DNA from: Flavobacterium sp. ov086
Lineage (GTDB): Bacteria; Bacteroidota; Bacteroidia; Flavobacteriales; Flavobacteriaceae
Direction: 5' to 3'
NCBI RefSeq assembly: GCF_900187965.1
Contig: NZ_FZNL01000025.1
Location: forward strand, 1 to 63,026
Length of the DNA: 63,026 nucleotides
The notes under the pieces were generated by a model. That model worked only from the letters and a program-made list of their open reading frames with translations, ran no database searches and was not told the origin of the DNA. Positions 23,987 through 33,064 of the stretch are shown in pieces (the stretch's first letter is position 1; each line of letters begins with the position of its first letter). The position numbers and the translations under genes are program-made.

Positions 23987-24796
23987 ATGATGAGTCCTGA
24001 ACAACTTAGTAACTACGCCACAAAATTAATTGACGTATTAGTTGACTATGCGCCTAAATTAATTTCGGCGTTTCTAATTTTATTTGTTGGTATATATGCC
24101 ATCAGATTAATCAATAGAATTATTACGAAAATAATGATTCAAAGAAATTTAGATCCCACATTAACAAAATTCCTTTCGGATATATTAATATGGGCACTTC
24201 GAATTTTATTGTTTGTTACCTTTATTTCAAAACTTGGTATTGAAACTTCGTCTTTTGTTGCCATTTTAGGAGCAATGGGACTTGCTGTTGGTTTATCATT
24301 ACAAGGTTCGCTTTCCAACTTTGCGGGAGGAATGTTAATTATTGTGTTCAAACCATTTAAAGTTGGTGATACTATTGAATCACAAGGTGTAATTGCAACG
24401 GTTGTAGAAATTCAGATTTTTGTAACCAAAATGCTTACTGCCAATAATCAAACTGTTTTTGTACCAAATGGAGCTTTATCAAACGGTACAATTATTAATT
24501 ATTCGATGCAGGGAGAAAGAAGAGCCGATTTGACTTTTGCCGTTTCGTATGATTCTGACATCAAAAAAGCGAAGGAAGTTCTTTTGAATGTTTTAAACTC
24601 AAATCCTAAGGTTCTTAAAAAACCGGCTCCGGAGGTTTTTGTAAAAAACTTAACAGCCAGTTCTGTAGAATTTGCGGTTCGCCCGTGGGCTAAAAATGTA
24701 AATTATGGAGCTGTTTTCTCTGAAACTTTAGAGAATTGCAAAGCTGCACTTGATGAGGCCGGAATCAAAATCCAACCTTTTACACTTCAAAAATAA
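23987..24796 (+). CDS. MscS-family small-conductance mechanosensitive channel
   Basis: 269 residues, close to E. coli MscS in size. Three membrane helices (about 20-42, 58-80, 88-112). The pore helix is AILGAMGLAVGLSLQGSLSN with the alternating Gly/Ala typical of MscS TM3. The beta domain follows (FKPFKVGDTIESQGVIATVV, then TVFVPNGALSNGTIINYS) and a mixed C-terminal domain. The channel opens under membrane tension to release solutes during hypo-osmotic shock. Single gene. Its stop is 7 bp from the converging tsaB stop, with no terminator between. Confidence 0.94.
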   Translation: MMSPEQLSNYATKLIDVLVDYAPKLISAFLILFVGIYAIRLINRIITKIMIQRNLDPTLTKFLSDILIWALRILLFVTFISKLGIETSSFVAILGAMGLAVGLSLQGSLSNFAGGMLIIVFKPFKVGDTIESQGVIATVVEIQIFVTKMLTANNQTVFVPNGALSNGTIINYSMQGERRADLTFAVSYDSDIKKAKEVLLNVLNSNPKVLKKPAPEVFVKNLTASSVEFAVRPWAKNVNYGAVFSETLENCKAALDEAGIKIQPFTLQK

Positions 24797-24803
24797 TATA
24801 GTT

Positions 24804-25478
24804 TTATTGTTTTTTAGATGGCAATGTCATCATAAAATCTTTTAAATAATAAGGTTCAAAATAAGCGACATCTACAGTGTCGCTTATTTGATATTTATCA
24901 TAACTGATTTTACTCATTGCCGAGGCTGATGGATATTTTATTTCTTCTAAAAAAACAAAATTGTCTTTCGTTAAAACTGGTTTACACTTGTCTGCACAAT
25001 CTCCCACAAAATAAAGCACATCTGTATATGTGGCAAAAGAATCTTCTGTAATAACTTCTGCTTCAATACCTCTCTCTACTTCTAATTTAGCATTAAAAAC
25101 TTCGCTATAAACTTCCATTCTTCTGGCATCTAACATTGGAATTATTTTTCCATCAGACACTTTTGCCTGAGAAGCTAATGTTTGTAATGTATCAACTGCA
25201 ATCAGCGGAATATTTAAGGCAAAACACAATCCTTTTGCTGCCGAAACTCCTATTCTTAATCCCGTATAAGAACCAGGTCCCTGACTTACTGCAATTGCAG
25301 TTAAATCCTGAACAGTTATTCCGGCTGCTTCTATTATTTCTTCAATAAAAACATGCAGTTTTTCGGCATGCGAATAACCTTCTTCGGCAATTTCTTTACA
25401 TAAAATGGTTTCTCCATTTTTTGCAATAGAGACTGAACAGTTTTTCGTAGCCGTTTCGATATTGAGAATAAAAGACAA
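24804..25478 (-). CDS. tsaB: tRNA threonylcarbamoyladenosine biosynthesis protein TsaB
   Basis: 224 residues, normal for TsaB. It has the ASKHA fold, with the N-terminal ILNIETATKNCSVSIAKNG and the family stretch AIAVSQGPGSYTGLRIGVSA followed by AKGLCFALNIPLIAVDTLQT. TsaB scaffolds TsaD in placing the t6A modification at position 37 of ANN-decoding tRNAs. It is the last gene of a minus-strand series behind the export operon, 26 bp after the small membrane protein, so it may depend on readthrough from those genes. Confidence 0.95.
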   Translation of the reverse strand: MSFILNIETATKNCSVSIAKNGETILCKEIAEEGYSHAEKLHVFIEEIIEAAGITVQDLTAIAVSQGPGSYTGLRIGVSAAKGLCFALNIPLIAVDTLQTLASQAKVSDGKIIPMLDARRMEVYSEVFNAKLEVERGIEAEVITEDSFATYTDVLYFVGDCADKCKPVLTKDNFVFLEEIKYPSASAMSKISYDKYQISDTVDVAYFEPYYLKDFMMTLPSKKQ

Positions 25479-25504
25479 TGTGTTTATTTTTAAAAATTAA
25501 TTAT

Positions 25505-25756
25505 TTATTTGAACAATCCTGCATAAATGAAAAAAGATATTAAAATCACTACAGGAGTAATACATAAACTTATTGCCAAAAAACCTATGTAAATTAAAAA
25601 CTTTCTACCAGTGGAAAAATAGACATATTCTTCATTATAATATTGGCTTTTATATGCTTTATAATGAACATAAAAAAGAAATATTGATAAAGTAATTAAT
25701 CCAATTTCTATAATTTGAAAGAAACCATCCGGAGGACTATCACATAATGAAATCAT
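25505..25756 (-). CDS. Small two-helix membrane protein, unrecognised
   Basis: 83 residues with two hydrophobic segments: FFQIIEIGLITLSIFLFYVH (about 12-31) and FLIYIGFLAISLCITPVVIL (about 53-72), the second running on into ISFFIYAGLFK. The loop between them is charged and Tyr-rich. It lies 8 bp after the adaptor gene and 26 bp before tsaB, so expression as part of the operon is likely. No family is recognised. Confidence 0.65.
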   Translation of the reverse strand: MISLCDSPPDGFFQIIEIGLITLSIFLFYVHYKAYKSQYYNEEYVYFSTGRKFLIYIGFLAISLCITPVVILISFFIYAGLFK

Positions 25757-25764
25757 AATCCAAA

Positions 25765-27057
25765 TTATTTCTTAGGCATATCTGCTTTTTTAAGCTTCAC
25801 TTTATCACCAGAGTTCAAATCTTTAGAAACCGTTGTATAAGGTCCGGTAATCACAACATCACCAGATTTTAGTCCTGACATTACTTCGATATTAGTATCG
25901 TCCTGGATTCCGGTTTTAATGATTCTTATTTTTGCTTTATCTCCAACTTTCACAAAAACGCACTCAAATTTCTTATCGCTTTTTGGAGCTGCTTTTTTGT
26001 CTTCGCTTGGATCTTCTACTTTAATATCTTTTACAGCAGCTGTATCTGCTTTTACTACAACAGAACTAATTGGCACTGCCAAAACATTGTTCTTAGTTCT
26101 TGTAATAATATCAACTGTAGCTGTCATTCCTGGTCTAAAAGGCGAATATGTACTTGGCTGACCTTCTAATAAATCCTGATATGACTCTTTTAAGATACGA
26201 ACTTTAACTTTGAAATTAGTCACCTGATCTGAGGTCAAAGTTGTACTTGCCGAATTGGAAATACTGGTTACTGTACCTTTAAATTTCTTTTTAAGATAAG
26301 CGTCTACTTCAACATTTGCTTCATCGCCTATTTTTACTTTAACAATATCATTTTCGTTTACATCAACTTCAACTTCCATGTTGTTTAGGTTTGCCACTCT
26401 CAAAAGCTCTGTTCCTGCCATTTGTTGTGTTCCTAAAACACGCTCACCTAACTCAACATTTAATACTGAAATTGTTCCGTCTGCCGGAGCATAAATTAAA
26501 GTACGTCCAAGATTATCTTTAGCTTCTGTTACAGACGCTGATGCACTTTGAACATTGTAATAAGAACTTTGTTTAGTAGCTTTTGCCACTTCATAAGTAG
26601 AAACCGATTTATCCCAATCAGATTTTGAAATTACACCTTTATCATATAAAGTTTTGTTACGCTCATAACTGGCTTTAGCTTCTCTATAACTAGCTTCAGA
26701 TTGCGTTAAACCAGCTTTTGTACCTGATAAATTTGCAACAGATCTTTCTAGTCCTGAAGTATATAAATCAGGATTTATTTTTACCAATAAATCTCCTTTT
26801 TTTACAACCTGACCTTCTTTTACATTTAATGCAATAATCTCACCCGAAACCATTGAAGAAAGTTTCACTTCAATTTCCGGCTGGATTTTACCCGTTGCCG
26901 AAACTGTTTCGACAATTGTAGATGCCATTACTTTTGAAATTTCAACTTCTTTACCTTCATCCTTATTTCCTATAACTCCCGATTTCGAAAGACCAACCAA
27001 GATTGCAATGACTACTATAGCGCCACCTACTAAGAAATAAACTGTTTTTTTTGACAT
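25765..27057 (-). CDS. MacA/HlyD-type periplasmic adaptor (second of two)
   Basis: 430 residues. N-terminal membrane anchor (TVYFLVGGAIVVIAILVGL), barrel-sandwich halves around residues 60-95 (VSGEIIALNVKEGQVVKKGD) and 175-220, a coiled-coil hairpin between them (about 100-175), then beta-barrel and membrane-proximal domains. The C-terminal part carries an insert rich in Lys, Ala and Asp (about 340-372). The protein bridges an inner-membrane ABC transporter and TolC. It is encoded after the TolC gene with a 6-bp gap, so the operon has two adaptors. They are clearly diverged, and may form a hetero-hexamer or serve different permeases. Confidence 0.9.
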   Translation of the reverse strand: MSKKTVYFLVGGAIVVIAILVGLSKSGVIGNKDEGKEVEISKVMASTIVETVSATGKIQPEIEVKLSSMVSGEIIALNVKEGQVVKKGDLLVKINPDLYTSGLERSVANLSGTKAGLTQSEASYREAKASYERNKTLYDKGVISKSDWDKSVSTYEVAKATKQSSYYNVQSASASVTEAKDNLGRTLIYAPADGTISVLNVELGERVLGTQQMAGTELLRVANLNNMEVEVDVNENDIVKVKIGDEANVEVDAYLKKKFKGTVTSISNSASTTLTSDQVTNFKVKVRILKESYQDLLEGQPSTYSPFRPGMTATVDIITRTKNNVLAVPISSVVVKADTAAVKDIKVEDPSEDKKAAPKSDKKFECVFVKVGDKAKIRIIKTGIQDDTNIEVMSGLKSGDVVITGPYTTVSKDLNSGDKVKLKKADMPKK

Positions 27058-27063
27058 AATAAA

Positions 27064-28449
27064 TTATTTTGCGATAATTGGGACAATTGGAATTCCGAAA
27101 TAGAATTCAAGTATCTTTATTTTAAATATGTAATCGTATTTTGTTCTGATAACATCTGATTGTGCATTGGTCAACAATGTTTGAGCCTGAGTAAAATCAA
27201 AAGAATTCATTAAACCTACATCATACTTTTCTTTGGCATAATTATAAGCTTGTTGTCTTGCTTCTAATGTTACCGTTGATGACTCGTAAGTATTTAGAGC
27301 TCCTTTTGCATTTGTAAAAGCAGTATAAACATTACGTTGCAAATCTAAACTTTTTTGTTCTAAATCTATTTTAGATTTCTCTAAACTTACTTTATTACGC
27401 TCTACATTATTTCTAACTGAAAAACCGTTGAAAATTGGAACATTTAATTGAAAACCAAAGTTATGCCCTTTATTATCGCTAAACTGATCTAAAACAGAAT
27501 TTGGTCCTGCATAAATTGGGTTTCCGCTACCATCTGTTCCTACAAGCCTGTCACTATAACTCGCACTTGTACTAAATTGATAAAAGCCTCGAAGTGTTGG
27601 CTGGTAAGCTCCTTTTGCAATCGCTACATTTTTTTGAGCAATTTCAAGATTTGTTTGTGCTAGTTTTAATTCTGTTCTTGTTTCTTTAGCTTTATTATAA
27701 ATATCGGTTGGACTTTGTGCCATGATATTATTTTCGTCTTTTGCATTTGTATCATCGACTACATCAAAATCTGCAAATTCTTTTAATTGTAAAAGCTGTG
27801 CTAAACTTAATTTTGAAATCAATAAATTATTTTCTGATACAGTAATACTTTGCTGATCTGTTGCAATAGTAGCTTTCAGATCATACAAATCTCCTCTTGG
27901 GATTGTTCCTGCATTAACCATTTCTTCAGAACGTGCCAAACGTTTTTCATCGATCGTTAATTGCTCTTTTTTTATTTTTAATTCTTCTTTATAAGATAAA
28001 ATCTGAAGAAATGCATTAGCAACATTCAGCGAAATATCTTCCTGCATTTTCAACAATTGATATTGTGATGCTATAATCGCAAGCTTTGTTCTTCGATAAG
28101 TATTTTGGTTTTGCAAACCTTTGTAAATATCTACTCCGGCACTAACACCTACAGAAGAATACTGCGTCGTTTGAGTTGTCGCAATATTCGTAACCGGGTT
28201 AACATTCAAACCAATATTCCAGGAGTGAGAAGCATTTCCGCTTACTGACGGAAGGTAGCTTCCTAAAGCTCCTCTTTTATCAATATCAGCACTTTTTACA
28301 TCTAACTCTGATAATTTTATTGTGATATTATTATCTAATGCGTATCGCACACATTCCTCTAAAGTCCATTGTTTTGATTGTGCATGGCCGGAAAATCCAA
28401 GACCAAATAACGCTGCAAAAAGGAGACTATTATATTTATTTATTTTCAT
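27064..28449 (-). CDS. TolC-family outer-membrane efflux protein
   Basis: 461 residues from the ATG at 28449 (MKINKYNSLLFAALFGLGFS), which gives a proper signal peptide ending GHAQS. A start 45 bp upstream is less likely. Two structural repeats of long helices with the outer-membrane strands follow: WTLEECVRYALDNNITIKLS opens the first and the second begins near residue 270 (ETRTELKLAQTNLEIAQKNV). It forms the trimeric outer-membrane and periplasmic duct for the transporter encoded beside it. It lies between the two adaptor genes. Confidence 0.93.
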   Translation of the reverse strand: MKINKYNSLLFAALFGLGFSGHAQSKQWTLEECVRYALDNNITIKLSELDVKSADIDKRGALGSYLPSVSGNASHSWNIGLNVNPVTNIATTQTTQYSSVGVSAGVDIYKGLQNQNTYRRTKLAIIASQYQLLKMQEDISLNVANAFLQILSYKEELKIKKEQLTIDEKRLARSEEMVNAGTIPRGDLYDLKATIATDQQSITVSENNLLISKLSLAQLLQLKEFADFDVVDDTNAKDENNIMAQSPTDIYNKAKETRTELKLAQTNLEIAQKNVAIAKGAYQPTLRGFYQFSTSASYSDRLVGTDGSGNPIYAGPNSVLDQFSDNKGHNFGFQLNVPIFNGFSVRNNVERNKVSLEKSKIDLEQKSLDLQRNVYTAFTNAKGALNTYESSTVTLEARQQAYNYAKEKYDVGLMNSFDFTQAQTLLTNAQSDVIRTKYDYIFKIKILEFYFGIPIVPIIAK

Positions 28450-28527
28450 ATATTTTGAATGAAAGCATAGTAAATGACTACGCAAATTTAACATTTTTTA
28501 AAACCAAAAAAACTTTACAATTTCAGA

Positions 28528-29643
28528 TTATTTTTTTTCACCTTCACTAATCAAACCCTGATTCCAGATTTTAATTTTATCCGTGTTTTTGATACCGCTT
28601 TTAACCTGAACATAAATTCCATCGCTCACTCCTAGTACAAGATCTTTTCTCTCAAATTTTTGAGGAACAGTTTCGATTTCAACGTATGGTTTTTGAGTTT
28701 TTTTATCAAATTGGACCAAAGATTCTTTGATTGCCATAACTTTATCTGCTTTTTCTAATATAATTGATGCATTTGCACTTAATCCCGCTCTGATAAAAGT
28801 AGCATCTCTATTTTCTAAAGAAGCTTTAATTTCAAATTGAATTGCGCCATTTTCAACTACTCCTTTTGGTGCAATATCAGTTAGGCGGGCATCGAATTTT
28901 TTGTTCTCAATTGCTCCAACTGTAATCTCAATTGGCATTTGAACTTTTATTTTTCCAACTTCAGATTCGTCAATTTTCCCAATGAAGATCATTCTTCCAA
29001 CATCAGCAACACTGGCAATTGTAGTTCCTTCGTTAAAGTTATTACTTTCGATAACCTGATTTCCAACTTTTACAGGAACCGCCAAAACCATTCCGTTTAC
29101 TGTTGAACGAATTAAAGTATTAGCATAATTTCCTAATGATGTTGTTGTACCGGTTTTTACAATATCTAAACTTTGTCTTGCAGCAATATAGTTTTGTTTT
29201 GCTTGTGTGTAAGCCAATTGAGCGGCATCAAAATCATTAGCAGAAATTACCTCTTTTTCAAACAAAGTTTTTTGTCTTTTATAGATTTTCTCCTGATTGT
29301 CTAAAGCAATTTTAGCCGTTTGCACTTGATTTTGAGTAGAACTCACATTTGAAACGTTTGCTACAACTCTAATTTTCGCAATCATATCTCCCGCCTTAAT
29401 TTTTTGACCAGCTTTGATATACACTTCTTCAATAATACCAGAGATGTTTGGTTTGATTAGTACCTCTTCATCTGGTTGAATATTACCTGTTGCGATTGTA
29501 TTTTTTACGATCGTTTTAATTTCTGCTTTTTCCGTTTTAAATACTATTGGCGACTCTTGATTTTTAGCGTACAAATAGTACAGCGCGCCAAAAAAAACTA
29601 AAGCAATAAAAATTAAAATGGTTACAGTTACTCCTTTTTTCAT
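28528..29643 (-). CDS. MacA/HlyD-type periplasmic adaptor (first of two)
   Basis: 371 residues. Membrane anchor at residues 5-25 (VTVTILIFIALVFFGALYYL), lipoyl-like half ISGIIEEVYIKAGQKIKAGD (about 68-88), coiled-coil hairpin (about 105-165), second lipoyl half and the membrane-proximal domain. It follows the second permease by 38 bp and precedes TolC by 78 bp. It would connect the permease periplasmic domains to TolC. It is shorter than its companion at 25765-27057 and lacks that protein's Lys-rich insert. Confidence 0.9.
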   Translation of the reverse strand: MKKGVTVTILIFIALVFFGALYYLYAKNQESPIVFKTEKAEIKTIVKNTIATGNIQPDEEVLIKPNISGIIEEVYIKAGQKIKAGDMIAKIRVVANVSNVSSTQNQVQTAKIALDNQEKIYKRQKTLFEKEVISANDFDAAQLAYTQAKQNYIAARQSLDIVKTGTTTSLGNYANTLIRSTVNGMVLAVPVKVGNQVIESNNFNEGTTIASVADVGRMIFIGKIDESEVGKIKVQMPIEITVGAIENKKFDARLTDIAPKGVVENGAIQFEIKASLENRDATFIRAGLSANASIILEKADKVMAIKESLVQFDKKTQKPYVEIETVPQKFERKDLVLGVSDGIYVQVKSGIKNTDKIKIWNQGLISEGEKK

Positions 29644-29681
29644 TTTGTTTTTGGTTTAATCGATTATTTTTGATTGATAAT

Positions 29682-30947
29682 TTATTCTGATCGTAAAGCA
29701 TCTACCGGCTTCACATTAATTGCGGTTTGAGCCGGAATAAATCCTGCCAGCAAACCAGATCCTACTAATATTAATAAGGCTACAAATACAACCCCTAAGT
29801 CAACACTTGGATTCGCAAACATCGTATTACTATCCGCTGGCATAGAGGCCAATACCATATTCAAAATAGCAATAATTCCGGTTGCGACGGCAATACCCAA
29901 CATTCCCGAAATAATAGTTAAAAATATAGATTCAGATAAAATTTGCCCTCGAATAGCTCCCGGAGTTGCTCCCAAAGCTCTTCGAATCCCTATTTCTTTC
30001 GTACGCTCTTTAACTACGATAAGCATGATATTTGAAATACCAATAACTCCCGAAATTAAAACTAATGTTCCTACAAAGTATGCAATAATCTTTAAAATAC
30101 TGAACAAACTTTGCACTTTGTTAAATTGTTCGTATAAATCAAAATTTCCAACCGCACGATCATCTGCAGGGTTAATAGAATGTAGTGATTTAATCAGTTC
30201 TAAAATTTTCGGTTTTAAAGCTGTAATCGAAGTTTCATCTTTTGCAGTAAGTGCCATCCACCCCACTTTATCACCATAATTAAAGGCCTGTTGAAAAGTA
30301 GTAAACGGAACAAAAATATTCTTTTGTTCCTGCTCTGCATTTCCTCCTTGTTGCTTAGAATTATAAACTCCAACCACCATAAAATTAACACCGTTAATTT
30401 TTATATAAGTTCCAATAGTTTCCTCTTCTTTTCCGTAAAGTTCACTAATAACCCCTTTTCCAATTACAGCAATTTTTCTTCTTTCATTAATATCCTGTTG
30501 GTTTATAAAACGTCCTTTTATAATATCCATTGGCTGCTGTTTGATCAGTTCAGGATAATCACCATAAATAGTAAAGGAAGAAGTTTTAGTGCCACGAACT
30601 ACATTATTTGTTCCGTTAAAATCCCCTAACTGATTTCTTGGCGAAACATATAACAAATCCGGCAAAGCTGCTCTTAAAGCTGCCACATCACTATTTCTAA
30701 AATCATATCGACGTGTTTTAGGCAATCCTTTATACGCTTTAGAAGTCGTTTGACTCCACATAAACATCGTATTTGTAGCGATTCCGTCAAAACCTTTTTT
30801 TACACCATTTTCTAAACCATTTCCTGCTGCAAGTAATATTACTAAAATAAATATACCCCAGAATACCCCAAAAGCAGTAAGAACCGTCCTGAAAACATTG
30901 GCTGTTAAAGCCTGTAAAATCTCATCCCAATTATCTTTTTTAAACAT
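29682..30947 (-). CDS. MacB-type ABC transporter permease (second)
   Basis: 421 residues. One N-terminal membrane helix (about 18-42, VFRTVLTAFGVFWGIFILVI), a large periplasmic MacB_PCD domain (about 45-275) and a C-terminal FtsX domain with three helices, including the conserved NIMLIVVKERTKEIGIRRALGATPGAI. It is a separate half-transporter without its own ATPase domain, unlike E. coli MacB. It starts 2 bp after the first permease gene stops, so the two probably pair as a heterodimer driven by the ATPase at 32187-32888. Confidence 0.92.
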   Translation of the reverse strand: MFKKDNWDEILQALTANVFRTVLTAFGVFWGIFILVILLAAGNGLENGVKKGFDGIATNTMFMWSQTTSKAYKGLPKTRRYDFRNSDVAALRAALPDLLYVSPRNQLGDFNGTNNVVRGTKTSSFTIYGDYPELIKQQPMDIIKGRFINQQDINERRKIAVIGKGVISELYGKEEETIGTYIKINGVNFMVVGVYNSKQQGGNAEQEQKNIFVPFTTFQQAFNYGDKVGWMALTAKDETSITALKPKILELIKSLHSINPADDRAVGNFDLYEQFNKVQSLFSILKIIAYFVGTLVLISGVIGISNIMLIVVKERTKEIGIRRALGATPGAIRGQILSESIFLTIISGMLGIAVATGIIAILNMVLASMPADSNTMFANPSVDLGVVFVALLILVGSGLLAGFIPAQTAINVKPVDALRSE

Positions 30948-30949
30948 AA

Positions 30950-32194
30950 TTATTCGTCTCTAAGTGCTACAATAGGTTTAATTTTAGCCGCTCTGTACGC
31001 CGGAAAAAATCCCGCCATTGCGCCAGCAAATACAAGTAAAGCAAGTGTTGTTAATGCCACATTGAAATCTACCTGAGGATTTTGAAAATATTCACTCTGC
31101 ACCATCGGACCTACAAATTCTAATAATAATAAACTTGCAAGCAATCCAACAAAACCAGCAATTGTGGTAATAAAAATGGATTCGTGAAGTATCATAGAAA
31201 TAATTGAAAACGGAGATGCCCCCAAAGCCTTTCTGATTCCAATTTCTTTAGTTCTTTCTTTTACAATGATCAGCATGATATTACTTACACCAACAACTCC
31301 GGCAATAATGGTACAAATACCAACCCACCAAAAGAATAATCGGATATAAAGGTTTAAATCATAAAATTGCTTTGCATCCTTAACTGAATTATAAACCCCT
31401 ACACCACCATCATCATCAGGAGCAACCATGTTTCTGCTTTTTAACAGGTTCTTCAAATCTTGCGTAAATTTTTCAGATTGTGCCAGAGCTTCATCATAAT
31501 CATTAGTTTTTTTCATTGTAAAAAACAAATTGCTGATTTTATCTCCATTTCCAAAAGCTCTTTGCACCGTCGTTAAAGGTAAATAAGCCCTTGCTTCTTC
31601 TCTTTCACCTCCGGGATCAGTAAAAACACCAACTACTTTAAAATTGATCCCATTAATTATGATTTCTTTACCCATAGGATCTTTATCTTTAAAAAGATCC
31701 GTTTTAACTTTCATTCCAATACAAGCTACTTTCTCGTTATTGGCTATATCATTGTCATTTACATATCGGCCTTGAACTATCTTTAGATTTTCAACTTTAT
31801 CATATTCAGGGGTAACACCTCTATATTGATAACTTCCGGATTCTTTTCCATACGAAAATGGGGCTCCCCAATAATTATAACTCGACGCTCTTATATCTAA
31901 TTTATCATCAAATTTTTGCACAGATTGTTTATAATCAGCATCTCTATACTGAATCTGTCTTCCGGGATTCAATCCTTTATACTCTTTAGTAGTCGTTCCA
32001 GACCAAACCTCAATAAGCCCAGCGGCATCACGTTCAAACTGTTTTTCAATTCCGTTTTGAAGCCCTTTACCTGCACCCAGCAAGATCACAAGAATAAAAA
32101 TACCTGAAGCCACAGAAACTCCGGTAAGAAAAGTTCTTAACCGATTTTTTGAGATTGCCTCAAAGATTTCCTGCCAACGCTCAATATTAAACAT
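30950..32194 (-). CDS. MacB-type ABC transporter permease (first)
   Basis: 414 residues with the same layout as the next gene: N-terminal helix (about 18-40), periplasmic MacB_PCD domain, and C-terminal FtsX helices with NIMLIIVKERTKEIGIRKALGASPFSI. Its start overlaps the ATPase stop by 8 bp, a sign of translational coupling. The family moves antibiotics, peptides, toxins or lipoproteins from the periplasmic leaflet into the TolC duct by a mechanical, non-channel mechanism. The substrate here is unknown. Confidence 0.92.
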   Translation of the reverse strand: MFNIERWQEIFEAISKNRLRTFLTGVSVASGIFILVILLGAGKGLQNGIEKQFERDAAGLIEVWSGTTTKEYKGLNPGRQIQYRDADYKQSVQKFDDKLDIRASSYNYWGAPFSYGKESGSYQYRGVTPEYDKVENLKIVQGRYVNDNDIANNEKVACIGMKVKTDLFKDKDPMGKEIIINGINFKVVGVFTDPGGEREEARAYLPLTTVQRAFGNGDKISNLFFTMKKTNDYDEALAQSEKFTQDLKNLLKSRNMVAPDDDGGVGVYNSVKDAKQFYDLNLYIRLFFWWVGICTIIAGVVGVSNIMLIIVKERTKEIGIRKALGASPFSIISMILHESIFITTIAGFVGLLASLLLLEFVGPMVQSEYFQNPQVDFNVALTTLALLVFAGAMAGFFPAYRAAKIKPIVALRDE

Positions 32195-32888
32195 AAGATG
32201 AAGCTCTAACTTGTTCTACCTTTTTATCATCGATAATTAATCCGTCTTTCAGGACTACATTTCTTTTGCACATTGCGGCAATATCAGGTTCGTGTGTAAC
32301 GATCAGAATCGTTTTTCCTTCGTCATTAATCCCTTGAATAAGTTCCATAACCTCATAAGAAGTTTTAGTATCTAAAGCTCCCGTTGGCTCATCGGCCAAT
32401 AAAACTTTAGGATTTGATGCCAATGCTCTTGCAATTGCAACACGTTGTTTTTGCCCTCCTGAAAGTTCATTAGGTAAATGATGAGAATGAGAACCTAAGC
32501 CCACTTTCTCCAAATATCTCATTGCAATCTCATAACGTTCCTTTCTTTTGACACCTTGATAGTACAATGGCATCGCAACATTATCGAGTGCAGTTTTATA
32601 ATTTATTAAATTGAATGACTGAAATACAAATCCCAAAAACTTATTTCGATATTTTGATGCTATCGTTTCGTTTAAGTTTTTAATAGGCGTTTTATCTAAA
32701 ATATACTCACCAGAATCGGCCTCATCGAGAATTCCCAAAATATTTAGAAGTGTAGATTTACCAGATCCCGAAGACCCCATAATCGCAACTAATTCCCCTT
32801 CAGCAATATTAAAATTAATCCCTTTTAACACATGTAAGCTTGAACTTCCCATTTTATAGGACTTGTGTAAATCTTTAATTTCGATCAT
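32187..32888 (-). CDS. MacB/LolD-type ABC transporter ATPase
   Basis: 233 residues. Walker A GSSGSGKST (about 38-46), signature LSGGQKQR (142-149), Walker B VLLADEPTGALD (162-173) and the switch His in VTHEPD. It is the closest class to MacB and LolD, with the family opening IEIKDLHKSYKMGSSSLHVL. It energises the two permeases encoded downstream. First gene of the export operon, divergent from the DUF4403 gene with 176 bp between. Confidence 0.95.
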   Translation of the reverse strand: MIEIKDLHKSYKMGSSSLHVLKGINFNIAEGELVAIMGSSGSGKSTLLNILGILDEADSGEYILDKTPIKNLNETIASKYRNKFLGFVFQSFNLINYKTALDNVAMPLYYQGVKRKERYEIAMRYLEKVGLGSHSHHLPNELSGGQKQRVAIARALASNPKVLLADEPTGALDTKTSYEVMELIQGINDEGKTILIVTHEPDIAAMCKRNVVLKDGLIIDDKKVEQVRASSYV

Positions 32889-33064
32889 GATATTGTTAAA
32901 TTTTAAAACAATAATAACATTTTTATTAAGTAAATTATGATAAGAAAACGTTAATAATTCCGTTTTGTTATTTAGATAAGACTGTATTCGTTATCAAATG
33001 TTACACTTTTTTAAGATAATTTAATACTTTTCTTAATTTTGCATCACTCAAAAAAATCTTAATC

